This document shows, piece by piece, positions 33,216 to 41,296 of a stretch of DNA of 64,000 nucleotides. Source of the stretch: a virus. The translations under genes and the position numbers were made by a program. The notes below the pieces were generated by a model. The model was not told the DNA's origin. It saw nothing but the letters and a program-made list of their open reading frames with translations, and made no database searches. The DNA lies in IMG/VR virus record IMGVR_UViG_3300021425_003324, positions 1 through 64,000 of that record; one strand, 5' to 3'. Each line of letters starts with the position of its first letter. Within the stretch, counting starts at the first letter, position 1.

Positions 33216-36200
33216 TTAAGATATTGTTATTGTATTCCACATACCAAAGTGAATAGAACATTGATATCCATATGTTCCCGGTCCATCAGTTGCTGTTGTC
33301 CAATCTAAATCACCCATAGTTGCTCCTTGACCTGTTGCTCCAGATACTTGATTACCTGTGCCTGTGCTTTGTGAGGTTTTAATATAAAATGGATGACTTG
33401 ATGCGCTTACGGAAAATCTTACTTTATCACCGTTATTAAAACTTAATGTAGGTTGCGATGCGTTTGAATAACTACCTGATCTGTCATTACCTGTAAACAA
33501 ATAGTTATTGCCACTGTTTGTGACTGTGATTGTATAATCGGGATTAAATGCAGGAGTTTGGCTTGTGTCATTTATAGTTACACTTGTGCTGGTGTCTACT
33601 ATTGTTCCACTTGTACTACCTGTCCTTATTTGTGCTTGGAATGTTTCTGCACCTTCTGTAGTTGTATCTGCAGTCGGTGTAACTGAAAAAGAACCTGCAT
33701 CTGAGTTTATAGTAAAACTTCCGCTTGAAGTACCAAAGTCTCCAGCATTTGTTACTGTCCAGTATAGTGTTGTACCGTTTGAAACATTTGTAGTTGTTAC
33801 ATTAAATGTTAAACTACTACCTTCGTTAACGTTATTTGCAGCAGGTGATACATCATACGTAGGAGTTTGTGCTTGGCTTGTATCAATAATAGTAACTGAT
33901 CTATTTAAACTCCCTGTAGCTGTGCTTGCACTATCTGTTGCTGCTAAGGTCAAAGTTAAAGTTTCGTTACCTTCTGTTGTAACATCATTGTCTAATGTAA
34001 ATGATACAGAGCCTGTATCGCTATTTATAGTGATATCTCCTGTTAATGAACCGCTGCTTAGATCACTTGCACTTATACCAGAGACTGTATACCCTATCGT
34101 TGTTCCGTTAATTACATTTGATGTAGATACTGTAAATGTTACTGTATCTCCTTCGTTGATTGAACTTGCAGAAGATGTTAACGAATCATAACTAGGCCCA
34201 GGTGTTTGACTTGTATCATTTACTGTTACACTATCACTTAATCCACCAGTGCTTGTACCTGCACTATCTGTTGCATCTAGTGTTACTGTTAGTGTTTCAC
34301 TACCTTCTGTAGTAAGATCATTTTCCAGCGTAATTGCTAATGACCCTGTATTGTTGTTAATCGTAATATTGCCTGTTAATGATGCTGCAGTAATATCATT
34401 TACATCTACGCCTGAAATTGTGTATCCTATTGTAGTTCCATTTACTATATTTGATGTGTTGACTGTAAAGGTAACAGTTCCTCCTTCATTTACATCACTT
34501 AAATTTGCAGTAAATGAATCGTATGACAATACTGGAGCTTGACTTGTATCATTTATAGTTACACTACCTGATTCTGCAACCTGAGTACCACCTACACTGT
34601 CATTGTAAATTACAGCATAAAACGTTTCTGCACCTTCAGTAGTCGTGTCTGCAGTAGGAGTAACTGTAAATGATCCTGCATTTGATGTTATTGTAAAATT
34701 ACCGCTCGAAACTACAAAATCATTAGTTGGTATAACTTGCCAATAAAGAGTTGTTAAATCTGAAATATTAGTAGTTGTTACATTAAATGTTAAACTACTA
34801 CCTTCATCTACATTATTTGCAACCGGAACAACTAAATAGGTAGGTCCATCAGGTGTAAATGTAGTATTACCTAATGTAAATTTACTATTTGTAGTTACGT
34901 TTAATGGTTGTCGCCCGTAGCGGGAGAAAGCATGTCTATTAGGTGCGCCTACAAGACTTGTGGTGTAATTGCCATAATCTGTTGTACTGCCTGTATCTTG
35001 AATCACTGATTTGGAGTCGTTAATAAGTTTTTGTAGTATTTGTTCCGGAGTTAAACTTGGGTCAGCTTCTAAATGTAAAGCACACAGACCTGCTATTTGA
35101 GGACTTGCCATACTAGTGCCGCCAATGCTCATTATTTTATAATTTGTGTTTGCTGGATAATTATAAACTACATATCTATTTGAGTCATAAGTTGTAGGTG
35201 CAGAAGCCATAATGTCAGTTCCGGGCGCAAATATATTTACTGCAGGACCTCGCGCAGAGCTTGTTGCTGTTTGATCTAGATAAGTGGTATTAAAATATTG
35301 ACTAGAACTCAAATTACCTACAAAAAATGCTCTTGCATCATACGGGCTGCTAGGTCGATGGTAATAACGGGTTGTTGTAACTACACAAGAATTGTCATAG
35401 TCTAAACCTCCTACTACGTCTGATTTATGACAATGATTACCTGCGGCTATACAAACTGTTACACCAGCATCAATTAATTCTTCTACTTCAACATCTGTAG
35501 GGGCATCTTGTCCTGGAAAGATTCTAAAAGGTGTACCACTACCAAATATTCTTTCACAAATTCCGTAATTATTCACAAGATCACTGTCTGTTTCGGTACT
35601 GTATGTCCATGCAGTACCTCTATAATTTCCAGATGTAGGTTGACTAGTAAGATATGCACTAAAACCAAAACTCATATTAACAACCGTAGGTCTACCAGTG
35701 TAGGCAGGATCTAATGGGTCATTCTTTTTTGTGTGCCATAAACGAACAACATCATACACATCTGAGTAAGATATGCCGGTACCGCCGTCTCCACTGCCTT
35801 CTAGCCCATTGACTTTTACAGAGTAAATTGCGGCTTCTTTTGCCCAACCGTATGTTTTACCTGCTGCTATACCAGCACAATGTGTTCCGTGACCGTCAAA
35901 GTCTCTGTAGTGGTTTGCGCTTTGAGTTCCGGATAACCCGCTTGCTGTATACCAATCTATCTCAACTAATCTTGTATTTCCTTCTGAATCTTCCCATTCC
36001 GGATGTCCTGGTTCGATTCCAGAATCCATAATCACTACATCTACACCTTTACCAGTTAAAGCATATTGATAACCGCCGGTAATTGTTGTTCCGTTGTTCC
36101 ACGTATTTATTTCTTCTATCATCCGACGTAATCCCCAGTTTACGTCTGTATTATTATTTTCACCTCTGTAAAACGACCCTTCCTGTGTTTCAGCAAAGCC

Positions 36201-36446
36201 GATTTGAATGTCGTCTCTATCCTGTGCAGGAATTTCAACTGCATACACTCTTGGATCAGCCCTTAGATCATTTGCTTCTTGATCTGTAAGCATCCAATGG
36301 GTCATTCTTCTTGAACCTAATCGTGGATTTGCTATAGCGACTGTACGATTAGGTATTGGTCCTTCCCCAGACGATGCTGCAAGTTCCGCATCAAATGCTT
36401 CTAAATCAACACCCTTTTTAACAATTACTACGTATTCTTTTTCCAT
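33216..36446 (-). CDS. Subtilisin-like serine protease with beta repeats and cupredoxin end
   Basis: 1076 residues. The first 80 resemble an I9-type propeptide. The S8 catalytic triad is complete: D141 (IMDSGIEPGHP), H186 (DGHGTHCAG), S445 (GGTSMASPQ), with oxyanion N337 (AAGNH). Residues about 535-960 hold four Calx-beta-like repeats of roughly 100 residues (VNEGSSLTFNV, then TTEGAETF). The last 100 residues end in HPFYI (H1018) and QCSIHFGMW (C1063, H1066, M1069), the ligands of a type I copper site. No signal peptide is seen. It lies between gp4 and the tail fibres, so a virion-borne protease that processes fibres or attacks the host surface is likely. Confidence 0.88.
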   Translation of the reverse strand: MEKEYVVIVKKGVDLEAFDAELAASSGEGPIPNRTVAIANPRLGSRRMTHWMLTDQEANDLRADPRVYAVEIPAQDRDDIQIGFAETQEGSFYRGENNNTDVNWGLRRMIEEINTWNNGTTITGGYQYALTGKGVDVVIMDSGIEPGHPEWEDSEGNTRLVEIDWYTASGLSGTQSANHYRDFDGHGTHCAGIAAGKTYGWAKEAAIYSVKVNGLEGSGDGGTGISYSDVYDVVRLWHTKKNDPLDPAYTGRPTVVNMSFGFSAYLTSQPTSGNYRGTAWTYSTETDSDLVNNYGICERIFGSGTPFRIFPGQDAPTDVEVEELIDAGVTVCIAAGNHCHKSDVVGGLDYDNSCVVTTTRYYHRPSSPYDARAFFVGNLSSSQYFNTTYLDQTATSSARGPAVNIFAPGTDIMASAPTTYDSNRYVVYNYPANTNYKIMSIGGTSMASPQIAGLCALHLEADPSLTPEQILQKLINDSKSVIQDTGSTTDYGNYTTSLVGAPNRHAFSRYGRQPLNVTTNSKFTLGNTTFTPDGPTYLVVPVANNVDEGSSLTFNVTTTNISDLTTLYWQVIPTNDFVVSSGNFTITSNAGSFTVTPTADTTTEGAETFYAVIYNDSVGGTQVAESGSVTINDTSQAPVLSYDSFTANLSDVNEGGTVTFTVNTSNIVNGTTIGYTISGVDVNDITAASLTGNITINNNTGSLAITLENDLTTEGSETLTVTLDATDSAGTSTGGLSDSVTVNDTSQTPGPSYDSLTSSASSINEGDTVTFTVSTSNVINGTTIGYTVSGISASDLSSGSLTGDITINSDTGSVSFTLDNDVTTEGNETLTLTLAATDSASTATGSLNRSVTIIDTSQAQTPTYDVSPAANNVNEGSSLTFNVTTTNVSNGTTLYWTVTNAGDFGTSSGSFTINSDAGSFSVTPTADTTTEGAETFQAQIRTGSTSGTIVDTSTSVTINDTSQTPAFNPDYTITVTNSGNNYLFTGNDRSGSYSNASQPTLSFNNGDKVRFSVSASSHPFYIKTSQSTGTGNQVSGATGQGATMGDLDWTTATDGPGTYGYQCSIHFGMWNTITIS

Positions 36447-36453
36447 AATTTTC

Positions 36454-37284
36454 TTATATTAAGTTTACCCAAGCACCATTTTCGTAACCTTGGAATTTGT
36501 TGTCGGTTACATTGTATATAATATCACCATTGCCTGCAGTTAAAGCATTTCTTTCTGTAGTAGTTAAAACAGGTGGTCTAAAAGCACCGCCAATTACTCT
36601 AGTTCCGTCTGCAGAATTCAATGTTAAGGTACTTGCACTATCTAAAGTTATAGTACCAGTTCCTGAAGTTTCTAAGGCACTAAAACTTAGTGTTCCTGAT
36701 GTTGAAAAGTCATCGTTTATCCATTGTGTACCACTCCATTTTAGGAATTGTCCACTTTGAACTGTAGTAATATTTGTATCAGACAAGTCGTTTAATACTG
36801 CATCAATATCTAGTATTTGTTTCCAGTTGCCGCTATGAGCAAAATATGCATGACCTTCTGTGTGAGCGTGGGCAAACATTCCATGATAGGTGCTTGCATT
36901 TACTGTCGTATCTAAGGTGTTAAAATCTGCAAAGACGTTTGAATACCATAATTGGCCAGTTGTTACTAGATTACCAGTATCGTCGATTGTTATAGCAGAA
37001 TTTTGCAGTGTATCACCAGTTGTGCCATCAAACCGTACAATAGCATTATCAGTTGAACTTGCTGCTTTTGTAACATCTCCGGTTGCGGTTGCACTTATTA
37101 CACCATCTACATCTATTGTTATATTTGTACCTTGCTTTACACCACCTAAAACAGTATTAGTTGCAATAGGTAAAGTATATGGAGTTGCTGCGGAAGTCCA
37201 AGTAGTTCCGTCCCATGTCCAAGTTATATCACCTACTGTAAGAGTATCGTTAAGTACTGGTGAATTTGGAAAATTAATTGCCAT
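36454..37284 (-). CDS. Tail fibre-like protein, 276 residues
   Basis: It starts MAINFPNSPVLNDT and carries the small-phage-fibre module TWTWDGTTWTS, then STDNAIVRFDGTTGDTLQNS. The C-terminal block LTTTERNALTAGNGDIIYN with KFQGYENGAWVNL is common at the tips of phage fibres. Thr/Asn/Gly-rich and beta-structured. It lies 7 bases from the protease gene and 18 bases from the next fibre gene, so the three are probably coexpressed. Confidence 0.78.
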   Translation of the reverse strand: MAINFPNSPVLNDTLTVGDITWTWDGTTWTSAATPYTLPIATNTVLGGVKQGTNITIDVDGVISATATGDVTKAASSTDNAIVRFDGTTGDTLQNSAITIDDTGNLVTTGQLWYSNVFADFNTLDTTVNASTYHGMFAHAHTEGHAYFAHSGNWKQILDIDAVLNDLSDTNITTVQSGQFLKWSGTQWINDDFSTSGTLSFSALETSGTGTITLDSASTLTLNSADGTRVIGGAFRPPVLTTTERNALTAGNGDIIYNVTDNKFQGYENGAWVNLI

Positions 37285-37302
37285 GTTTATCTATTCCTTT
37301 TC

Positions 37303-38313
37303 TCATAAATCATGAATAATTATCATGATTTCGCCTAAATCTAATGGAGTTTCATTCCAACGTCTAATTATAAATTCAACTCTGTCAACAAATCTTGTTG
37401 TGCTAATTTGTACTCCATTTCCTGCTGTCCAGTTAGTACCATCATAAGACGCATTTACAATGTAATCTGTTCTAGCAGAGTAAGGAGATGGAAATGTAAG
37501 GGTATATACAACATCTAAACCTTGAGCTGATCCGTCACCGCCGGACTTTGATACAGTATAACCGGTTGTGCCCATCCATGTTGGATTGTTACCATTCATA
37601 TTAATACAACCGATTGCAGTTGGTGAACTTTGTGAAGGACTGGAACCACCTTGTGGTGTGGCATCAACCCATTGCAAACTTGTACCGTCATTGTAATAAA
37701 TTTTTAGTAAGCCGTTGCTTGAATTCCACCAAAGATCCCCATTAGCAGCAGTCACGGGAGCTGTATCAGAAATAGATACAGCAGTACCTGTCGTTAAATA
37801 TCCAGCAGTTGAGTGATCTCCCCAACTGTAAGCTGTATTCCAATTAGAAATTTCAGTATTTCCAATTCCTGCTGCAGGGCTTTGGGTAAAAACTGGATCA
37901 GTTTCTGTGTAGGCAAATGTAGATGCTACCCAAGCTGTTCCATTCCATTTTAACAATTGGTTGGTGTCAGGACTATCTGTAAGATCAACATCTTGTAATG
38001 ATCCTAAACTTATATCAGGTAAGGTAGTAAGATAGCCTGCATTGGCATGATTACCCCAGTTGTAAGCTGTTGACCAATTATTAATATTTTGTGTCGATAT
38101 TTCACTTGCTGCGCTTGCTTCAAAAACAGGATCTGTTTCTTGGTAAAAAGTTAAGTAACCAGCCAAAGCATGATTACCCCAAGTATAAGCAGTGTTCCAA
38201 TTGTTTTGTGAATTTTCTAAAGCAACTGTGCGAGAATTTAAGTCGGTAAAATTTCCATCAAGTTCTTCAAAAGTAAGTGCTTCGCTTTTGTTTAATCTTA
38301 GTATTATAGCCAT
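37303..38313 (-). CDS. Tail fibre protein with NWNTAYxWG repeats, 336 residues
   Basis: Three copies of a motif like NWNTAYTWGNHALAGYLT, spaced through the first 180 residues, are typical of phage and marine adhesin shafts. WNGTAWV and DLWWNSSNGLLKIYYNDG modules follow, and the C-terminal 100 residues form a separate beta domain. The start overlaps the upstream gene's stop at 38313 (TAATG). Likely a distal tail fibre subunit. Confidence 0.78.
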   Translation of the reverse strand: MAIILRLNKSEALTFEELDGNFTDLNSRTVALENSQNNWNTAYTWGNHALAGYLTFYQETDPVFEASAASEISTQNINNWSTAYNWGNHANAGYLTTLPDISLGSLQDVDLTDSPDTNQLLKWNGTAWVASTFAYTETDPVFTQSPAAGIGNTEISNWNTAYSWGDHSTAGYLTTGTAVSISDTAPVTAANGDLWWNSSNGLLKIYYNDGTSLQWVDATPQGGSSPSQSSPTAIGCINMNGNNPTWMGTTGYTVSKSGGDGSAQGLDVVYTLTFPSPYSARTDYIVNASYDGTNWTAGNGVQISTTRFVDRVEFIIRRWNETPLDLGEIMIIIHDL

Positions 38314-38777
38314 TATTCTACATATCCTGGTTCTACGTAATCAAAATTCATGTAATTTGTATCTGTAGTTTCTTCTTCGTCTAGTACGATAAATTCAGCT
38401 ATGCCTGCAGTAATAGGATCATTTATATTTCGTAATTCAAATAATTTATCAGTTACAGGAGATCGATAACCCAATTGTGATGTCCTATCTCTGCTGCTGT
38501 TCAATATCTTTGTTATAATAAAACTTAGTCGATTATTAGGTAAAATTTTTAACGTGTCTAAAAGTTGAAATATTTTTATTCCTTCTAATTTTGCTTGATT
38601 AAGAAGAACTTGGCTAATAGTTTTAGCTGCACTTATTTCAAAATTCCGTTGAGTAAAAAATCCTACGGTTGCATCAAAATCACTCGCAGAAAATTCTAAC
38701 GGTTTTGTAAAATAATTGTCAAAAAATTGCACTATTTTATGATCATCCGTTATTGTTTTTGTAGGTAAATTAGACAT
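38313..38777 (-). CDS. Conserved tail-region protein, 154 residues
   Basis: Helical protein with FDNYFTKPLEFSASDFDATVGF, KIFQLLDTLK and an Asn/Glu-rich end. I recall a homologous small gene between the fibre and tube genes of cyanomyoviruses, with virion association reported but no assigned role. It lies 14 bases after the 341-residue gene upstream. It may be a baseplate or tube-end component. Confidence 0.6.
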   Translation of the reverse strand: MSNLPTKTITDDHKIVQFFDNYFTKPLEFSASDFDATVGFFTQRNFEISAAKTISQVLLNQAKLEGIKIFQLLDTLKILPNNRLSFIITKILNSSRDRTSQLGYRSPVTDKLFELRNINDPITAGIAEFIVLDEEETTDTNYMNFDYVEPGYVE

Positions 38778-38791
38778 TTGTAACCTTTTTA

Positions 38792-39817
38792 CTATGGAAA
38801 TTGTGCATTAGGTACACCGCTTACTGAATTTTCAATAAAATCTGCTGCTTTTCCTTCTGCGAAACCTTGTAGTTCTTGTCCTAAAGAACTAGGGTCTAAA
38901 TTTTGTATATTTCGTGCTAAATTTATACCTGCTAAAGCAGCTTGCACTGGATTTTTAAATCCTTGTCCTGTTGTAGCATAATCAAATAAATCTACTCCTC
39001 CGGATAAAACAGCTCCAAAACTTGCAGTTCCTCCTCCTGCTAGAGACAATGGACTTGGTAAGTAATCGTAATGACCCACTTGTGCAAATCCTTTTGGTAT
39101 TTGTCCTTCATTTACTCCACCTCTATCCATCCATACCGTTTCATATGAAACAGTTATACTTAATTCATTAGTTTCTCCACCAGCAGATGCATCGACAGAA
39201 CCGTAGCCTAATTCAGTTATTATAGGATTAACGAGTGTAAAAGTTGTATAAGTTTGTCTAGTAAGTTGACTCATTTGAATGTTAATAAAAAAAGGATTTG
39301 TAACTCCTCTATGATATCCAAATAAGTCTGTATTTCGCTTGCTATTTTGATAAGTGCTATCTCTTGCTCCATACAGTTTATTGTAAGCTTCTGGCTTAAC
39401 GTCATAATTACCATCTAGAAAGTAATAACGATAGTATGCTTCGAGCATTCCGCTTATTATCCCTTGATTATCATCATGGAAATTAATTGTAACTGGATTA
39501 TAGGTTATCCCTGTTTGAATGTGTTTTGTCCTATTATACTTTTTTTTTGTTTCTACATTTGATGTAAAAGTAGGCAATTGGGCATTTTTAACTAACAATC
39601 CACTTTCTAAATCATGTTTTTTAGCATCCCAAGTAGGAAGTGTTTCTCTCAATGCAGGAGAGAAAGTAAAAGCTACATGATATAGGAATTTGGTTTTGGG
39701 AGCAAGCCTATAAGTATTCTTTACAAACGTCTTATCAGCATGACGTGCGTCGCCTAAGTTTCCTTTAGGATTTAACGCACTTTCTGCTACTCCCTGTAAA
39801 TAACCTAATACGTCCAT
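38792..39817 (-). CDS. Tail tube/baseplate-associated structural protein, 341 residues
   Basis: After NPKGNLGDARHADKTF comes a tube-like beta core (FLYHVAFTFSP, LLVKNAQLPTF, INFHDDN) with MLEAYYRYYF and RQTYTTFTLVNPIITE. This ordering follows the gp19/gp48/gp54 tube fold, where LPxF and FYDD blocks build the inner ring. T4 gp54 is 320 residues, so a gp54- or gp48-like tube initiator is a fair guess. The last 90 residues are Ala/Gly-rich. Placement beside two gp19 genes supports a tube role. Confidence 0.6.
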   Translation of the reverse strand: MDVLGYLQGVAESALNPKGNLGDARHADKTFVKNTYRLAPKTKFLYHVAFTFSPALRETLPTWDAKKHDLESGLLVKNAQLPTFTSNVETKKKYNRTKHIQTGITYNPVTINFHDDNQGIISGMLEAYYRYYFLDGNYDVKPEAYNKLYGARDSTYQNSKRNTDLFGYHRGVTNPFFINIQMSQLTRQTYTTFTLVNPIITELGYGSVDASAGGETNELSITVSYETVWMDRGGVNEGQIPKGFAQVGHYDYLPSPLSLAGGGTASFGAVLSGGVDLFDYATTGQGFKNPVQAALAGINLARNIQNLDPSSLGQELQGFAEGKAADFIENSVSGVPNAQFP

Positions 39818-39831
39818 ATTATCCTTTTAGG

Positions 39832-40479
39832 TTACCCTGTTGAAGTAGTAGTGTTTGTTGTTGGTGTAGAAAGTTTCTTACCTACACCCGGATTATCAGT
39901 ATGCGCGGATTGCAATGCATTGTCATATCTGATGGTCAAAGAAATAGTATTTGCTGCTGACTCGGCATAGTTCAATGAATTGTAGTTTACACTTTGAATG
40001 TAGCATCCCATTAACGTAAAGGTTTCTATTACATATACATCATGGTATCCCCCTGACGCTGAATTTCCTCCGTCTAAAATTTCTATCCTCATAGTAAACT
40101 TATAATCACTTCCAGTTGCAGCACTAGATTGTTCGAAAAAATCAAATTGCTTTTGTAATTGTTCTCCCACTGCATTTTGGACTTTATTAGATATATCATC
40201 TCTAACATTTAAGGTAATTGGCTCCCATGTAGTTTTTCCAGCTAAATAAATCCTTGAATTATAAGTATCTAATGTAATATCATCAAAACTTACATTAGGT
40301 TTTGATACATCAATTACTTGTTGGGTTAGATAAGTTGAATCTCCAGTACCGTCGCTGTCGGATCCAAATTTAGTCAATATTACCCTGTATCTGTATTGGA
40401 GTTTAGGCATAAGTAATGCGCCGTCCGTATCCTCATTATTTCCTACAACTCCAAAATTGTTCAAACTTGCTGTTGGCAT
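39832..40479 (-). CDS. 19: Tail tube protein gp19, paralogue B
   Basis: 215 residues (T4 gp19 is 163). LMPKLQYRYRVIL, SKPNVSFDDITLDTYNS and TWEPITLNVRDD match the gp19 tube family. It shares QFDFFEQSSAA with paralogue A, including a 51-base identical DNA segment. AAGGAG precedes the ATG. The C-terminus is a short Thr/Ser tail. It forms the inner tube or one of its terminal rings. Confidence 0.82.
   Translation of the reverse strand: MPTASLNNFGVVGNNEDTDGALLMPKLQYRYRVILTKFGSDSDGTGDSTYLTQQVIDVSKPNVSFDDITLDTYNSRIYLAGKTTWEPITLNVRDDISNKVQNAVGEQLQKQFDFFEQSSAATGSDYKFTMRIEILDGGNSASGGYHDVYVIETFTLMGCYIQSVNYNSLNYAESAANTISLTIRYDNALQSAHTDNPGVGKKLSTPTTNTTTSTG
40117..40167 (-). repeat. 51-base segment identical to 40914-40964
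   Basis: Perfect direct repeat shared by the two gp19-type genes, encoding the EQLQKQFDFFEQSSAA region. It points to recent duplication or gene conversion and is a likely recombination site. Confidence 0.85.
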
Positions 40480-40516
40480 TTTTTTATCTCCTTAATAAAT
40501 TTTACCCTATTCTGTT

Positions 40517-40575
40517 TTAGCCAGGAGTGATTACATCTTCTCCGGCAAGTTCAGGATCATTATTATCCTGCTGAA
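40517..40575 (-). other. Out-of-frame coding remnant after gp19 paralogue A
   Basis: After the stop of paralogue A the +1 frame reads QQDNNDPELAGEDVITPG and then TAA (40517-40519). It has no start codon of its own and looks like a tube-protein C-terminus separated from its gene by a one-base frame change. The rest of the gap 40480-40516 holds only the ribosome site of paralogue B. Confidence 0.4.
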
Positions 40576-41267
40576 ACACCTGTGCTTAGTCCGGTACTTG
40601 AAGTTGAAAAGGTTGTTTGCTGGGTAGTGGGGTCAGTTGTATAGGTATTAATCGCAGAACTTAAAGCACTGCCTATTCCTGCACCCTTCCGTACGCTATC
40701 TGTTTGTACAGCATTATCGTAACATATCGTTAGGCTAATAGTTTGTGGTCCGGACTCAGCATAATTCAAAGAATTATAACTGGCACTTTCTATCCAACAT
40801 CCCAATAACGTAAAGGCTTCTAACTCCTCTGGTTTATGATAAGCATTTTTACCATTACCTTTTCCACCGTCTAATACATTTAAAACGAGCGTAAACTTGT
40901 AATCTCCTCCTGCTGCAGCACTAGATTGTTCGAAAAAATCAAATTGCTTTTGTAATTGTTCTCCTACTACCTTTTGTATATTTTTTTGTGCATCATCTAG
41001 TAAATTAATTGTTATAGGTTCCCAATTATGCTTTCCTGCAAGATGAACTCTAGAATTATATATATCAAGTGTAATTTTGTCAAAATTTACAGTGGGTTTT
41101 TGTGCATCAATTACCTGTTTAGTAAATTCTTGACTTAGGGACGTAGTAGAACCAAATCCCGTTACTACGACCCTAAAACGATATTGTAATTTTGGCATTA
41201 ATAAGGCACTAACCCCTGCGTCATCACCCGTGCCTACTATAACACCAAAATTATTTAAACTAGACAT
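40563..41267 (-). CDS. 19: Tail tube protein gp19, paralogue A
   Basis: 234 residues. LMPKLQYRFRVVV, QKPTVNFDKITLDIYNS and KHNWEPITINLLDD are gp19-family blocks, and the middle has QFDFFEQSSAA as in paralogue B. The end is a low-complexity Thr/Ser tail, possibly caused by a frame change (see 40517-40575). AGGAG before the ATG and a late element (41286-41293) drive strong late expression, as expected for the main tube subunit. Confidence 0.85.
   Translation of the reverse strand: MSSLNNFGVIVGTGDDAGVSALLMPKLQYRFRVVVTGFGSTTSLSQEFTKQVIDAQKPTVNFDKITLDIYNSRVHLAGKHNWEPITINLLDDAQKNIQKVVGEQLQKQFDFFEQSSAAAGGDYKFTLVLNVLDGGKGNGKNAYHKPEELEAFTLLGCWIESASYNSLNYAESGPQTISLTICYDNAVQTDSVRKGAGIGSALSSAINTYTTDPTTQQTTFSTSSTGLSTGVSAG
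40914..40964 (-). repeat. 51-base segment identical to 40117-40167
   Basis: Partner of the direct repeat inside paralogue B; spacing is 797 bases. Recombination between the copies would delete one tube gene and fuse the two. Confidence 0.85.
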
Positions 41268-41285
41268 AAAATCTCCTATTTGTAA

Positions 41286-41293
41286 TATTTATC
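41286..41293 (-). promoter_or_regulatory. Late promoter element GATAAATA for gp19
   Basis: Minus strand GATAAATATT just after the gp18 stop region and 18 bases before the ATG at 41267, followed by AGGAGA as ribosome site. Confidence 0.55.
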
Positions 41294-41296
41294 TTA

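Noticed and set aside
33565-34191. Long plus-strand open frame of 208 codons inside the protease gene
   Set aside because: Antisense shadow of the Thr/Val-rich beta repeats; no ribosome site, and the minus-strand protein has clear domains throughout.
38300-38313. GCTATAAT on the minus strand at the start of the fibre gene
   Set aside because: It encodes the first residues (MAIIL) of the fibre protein and has no -35 partner.
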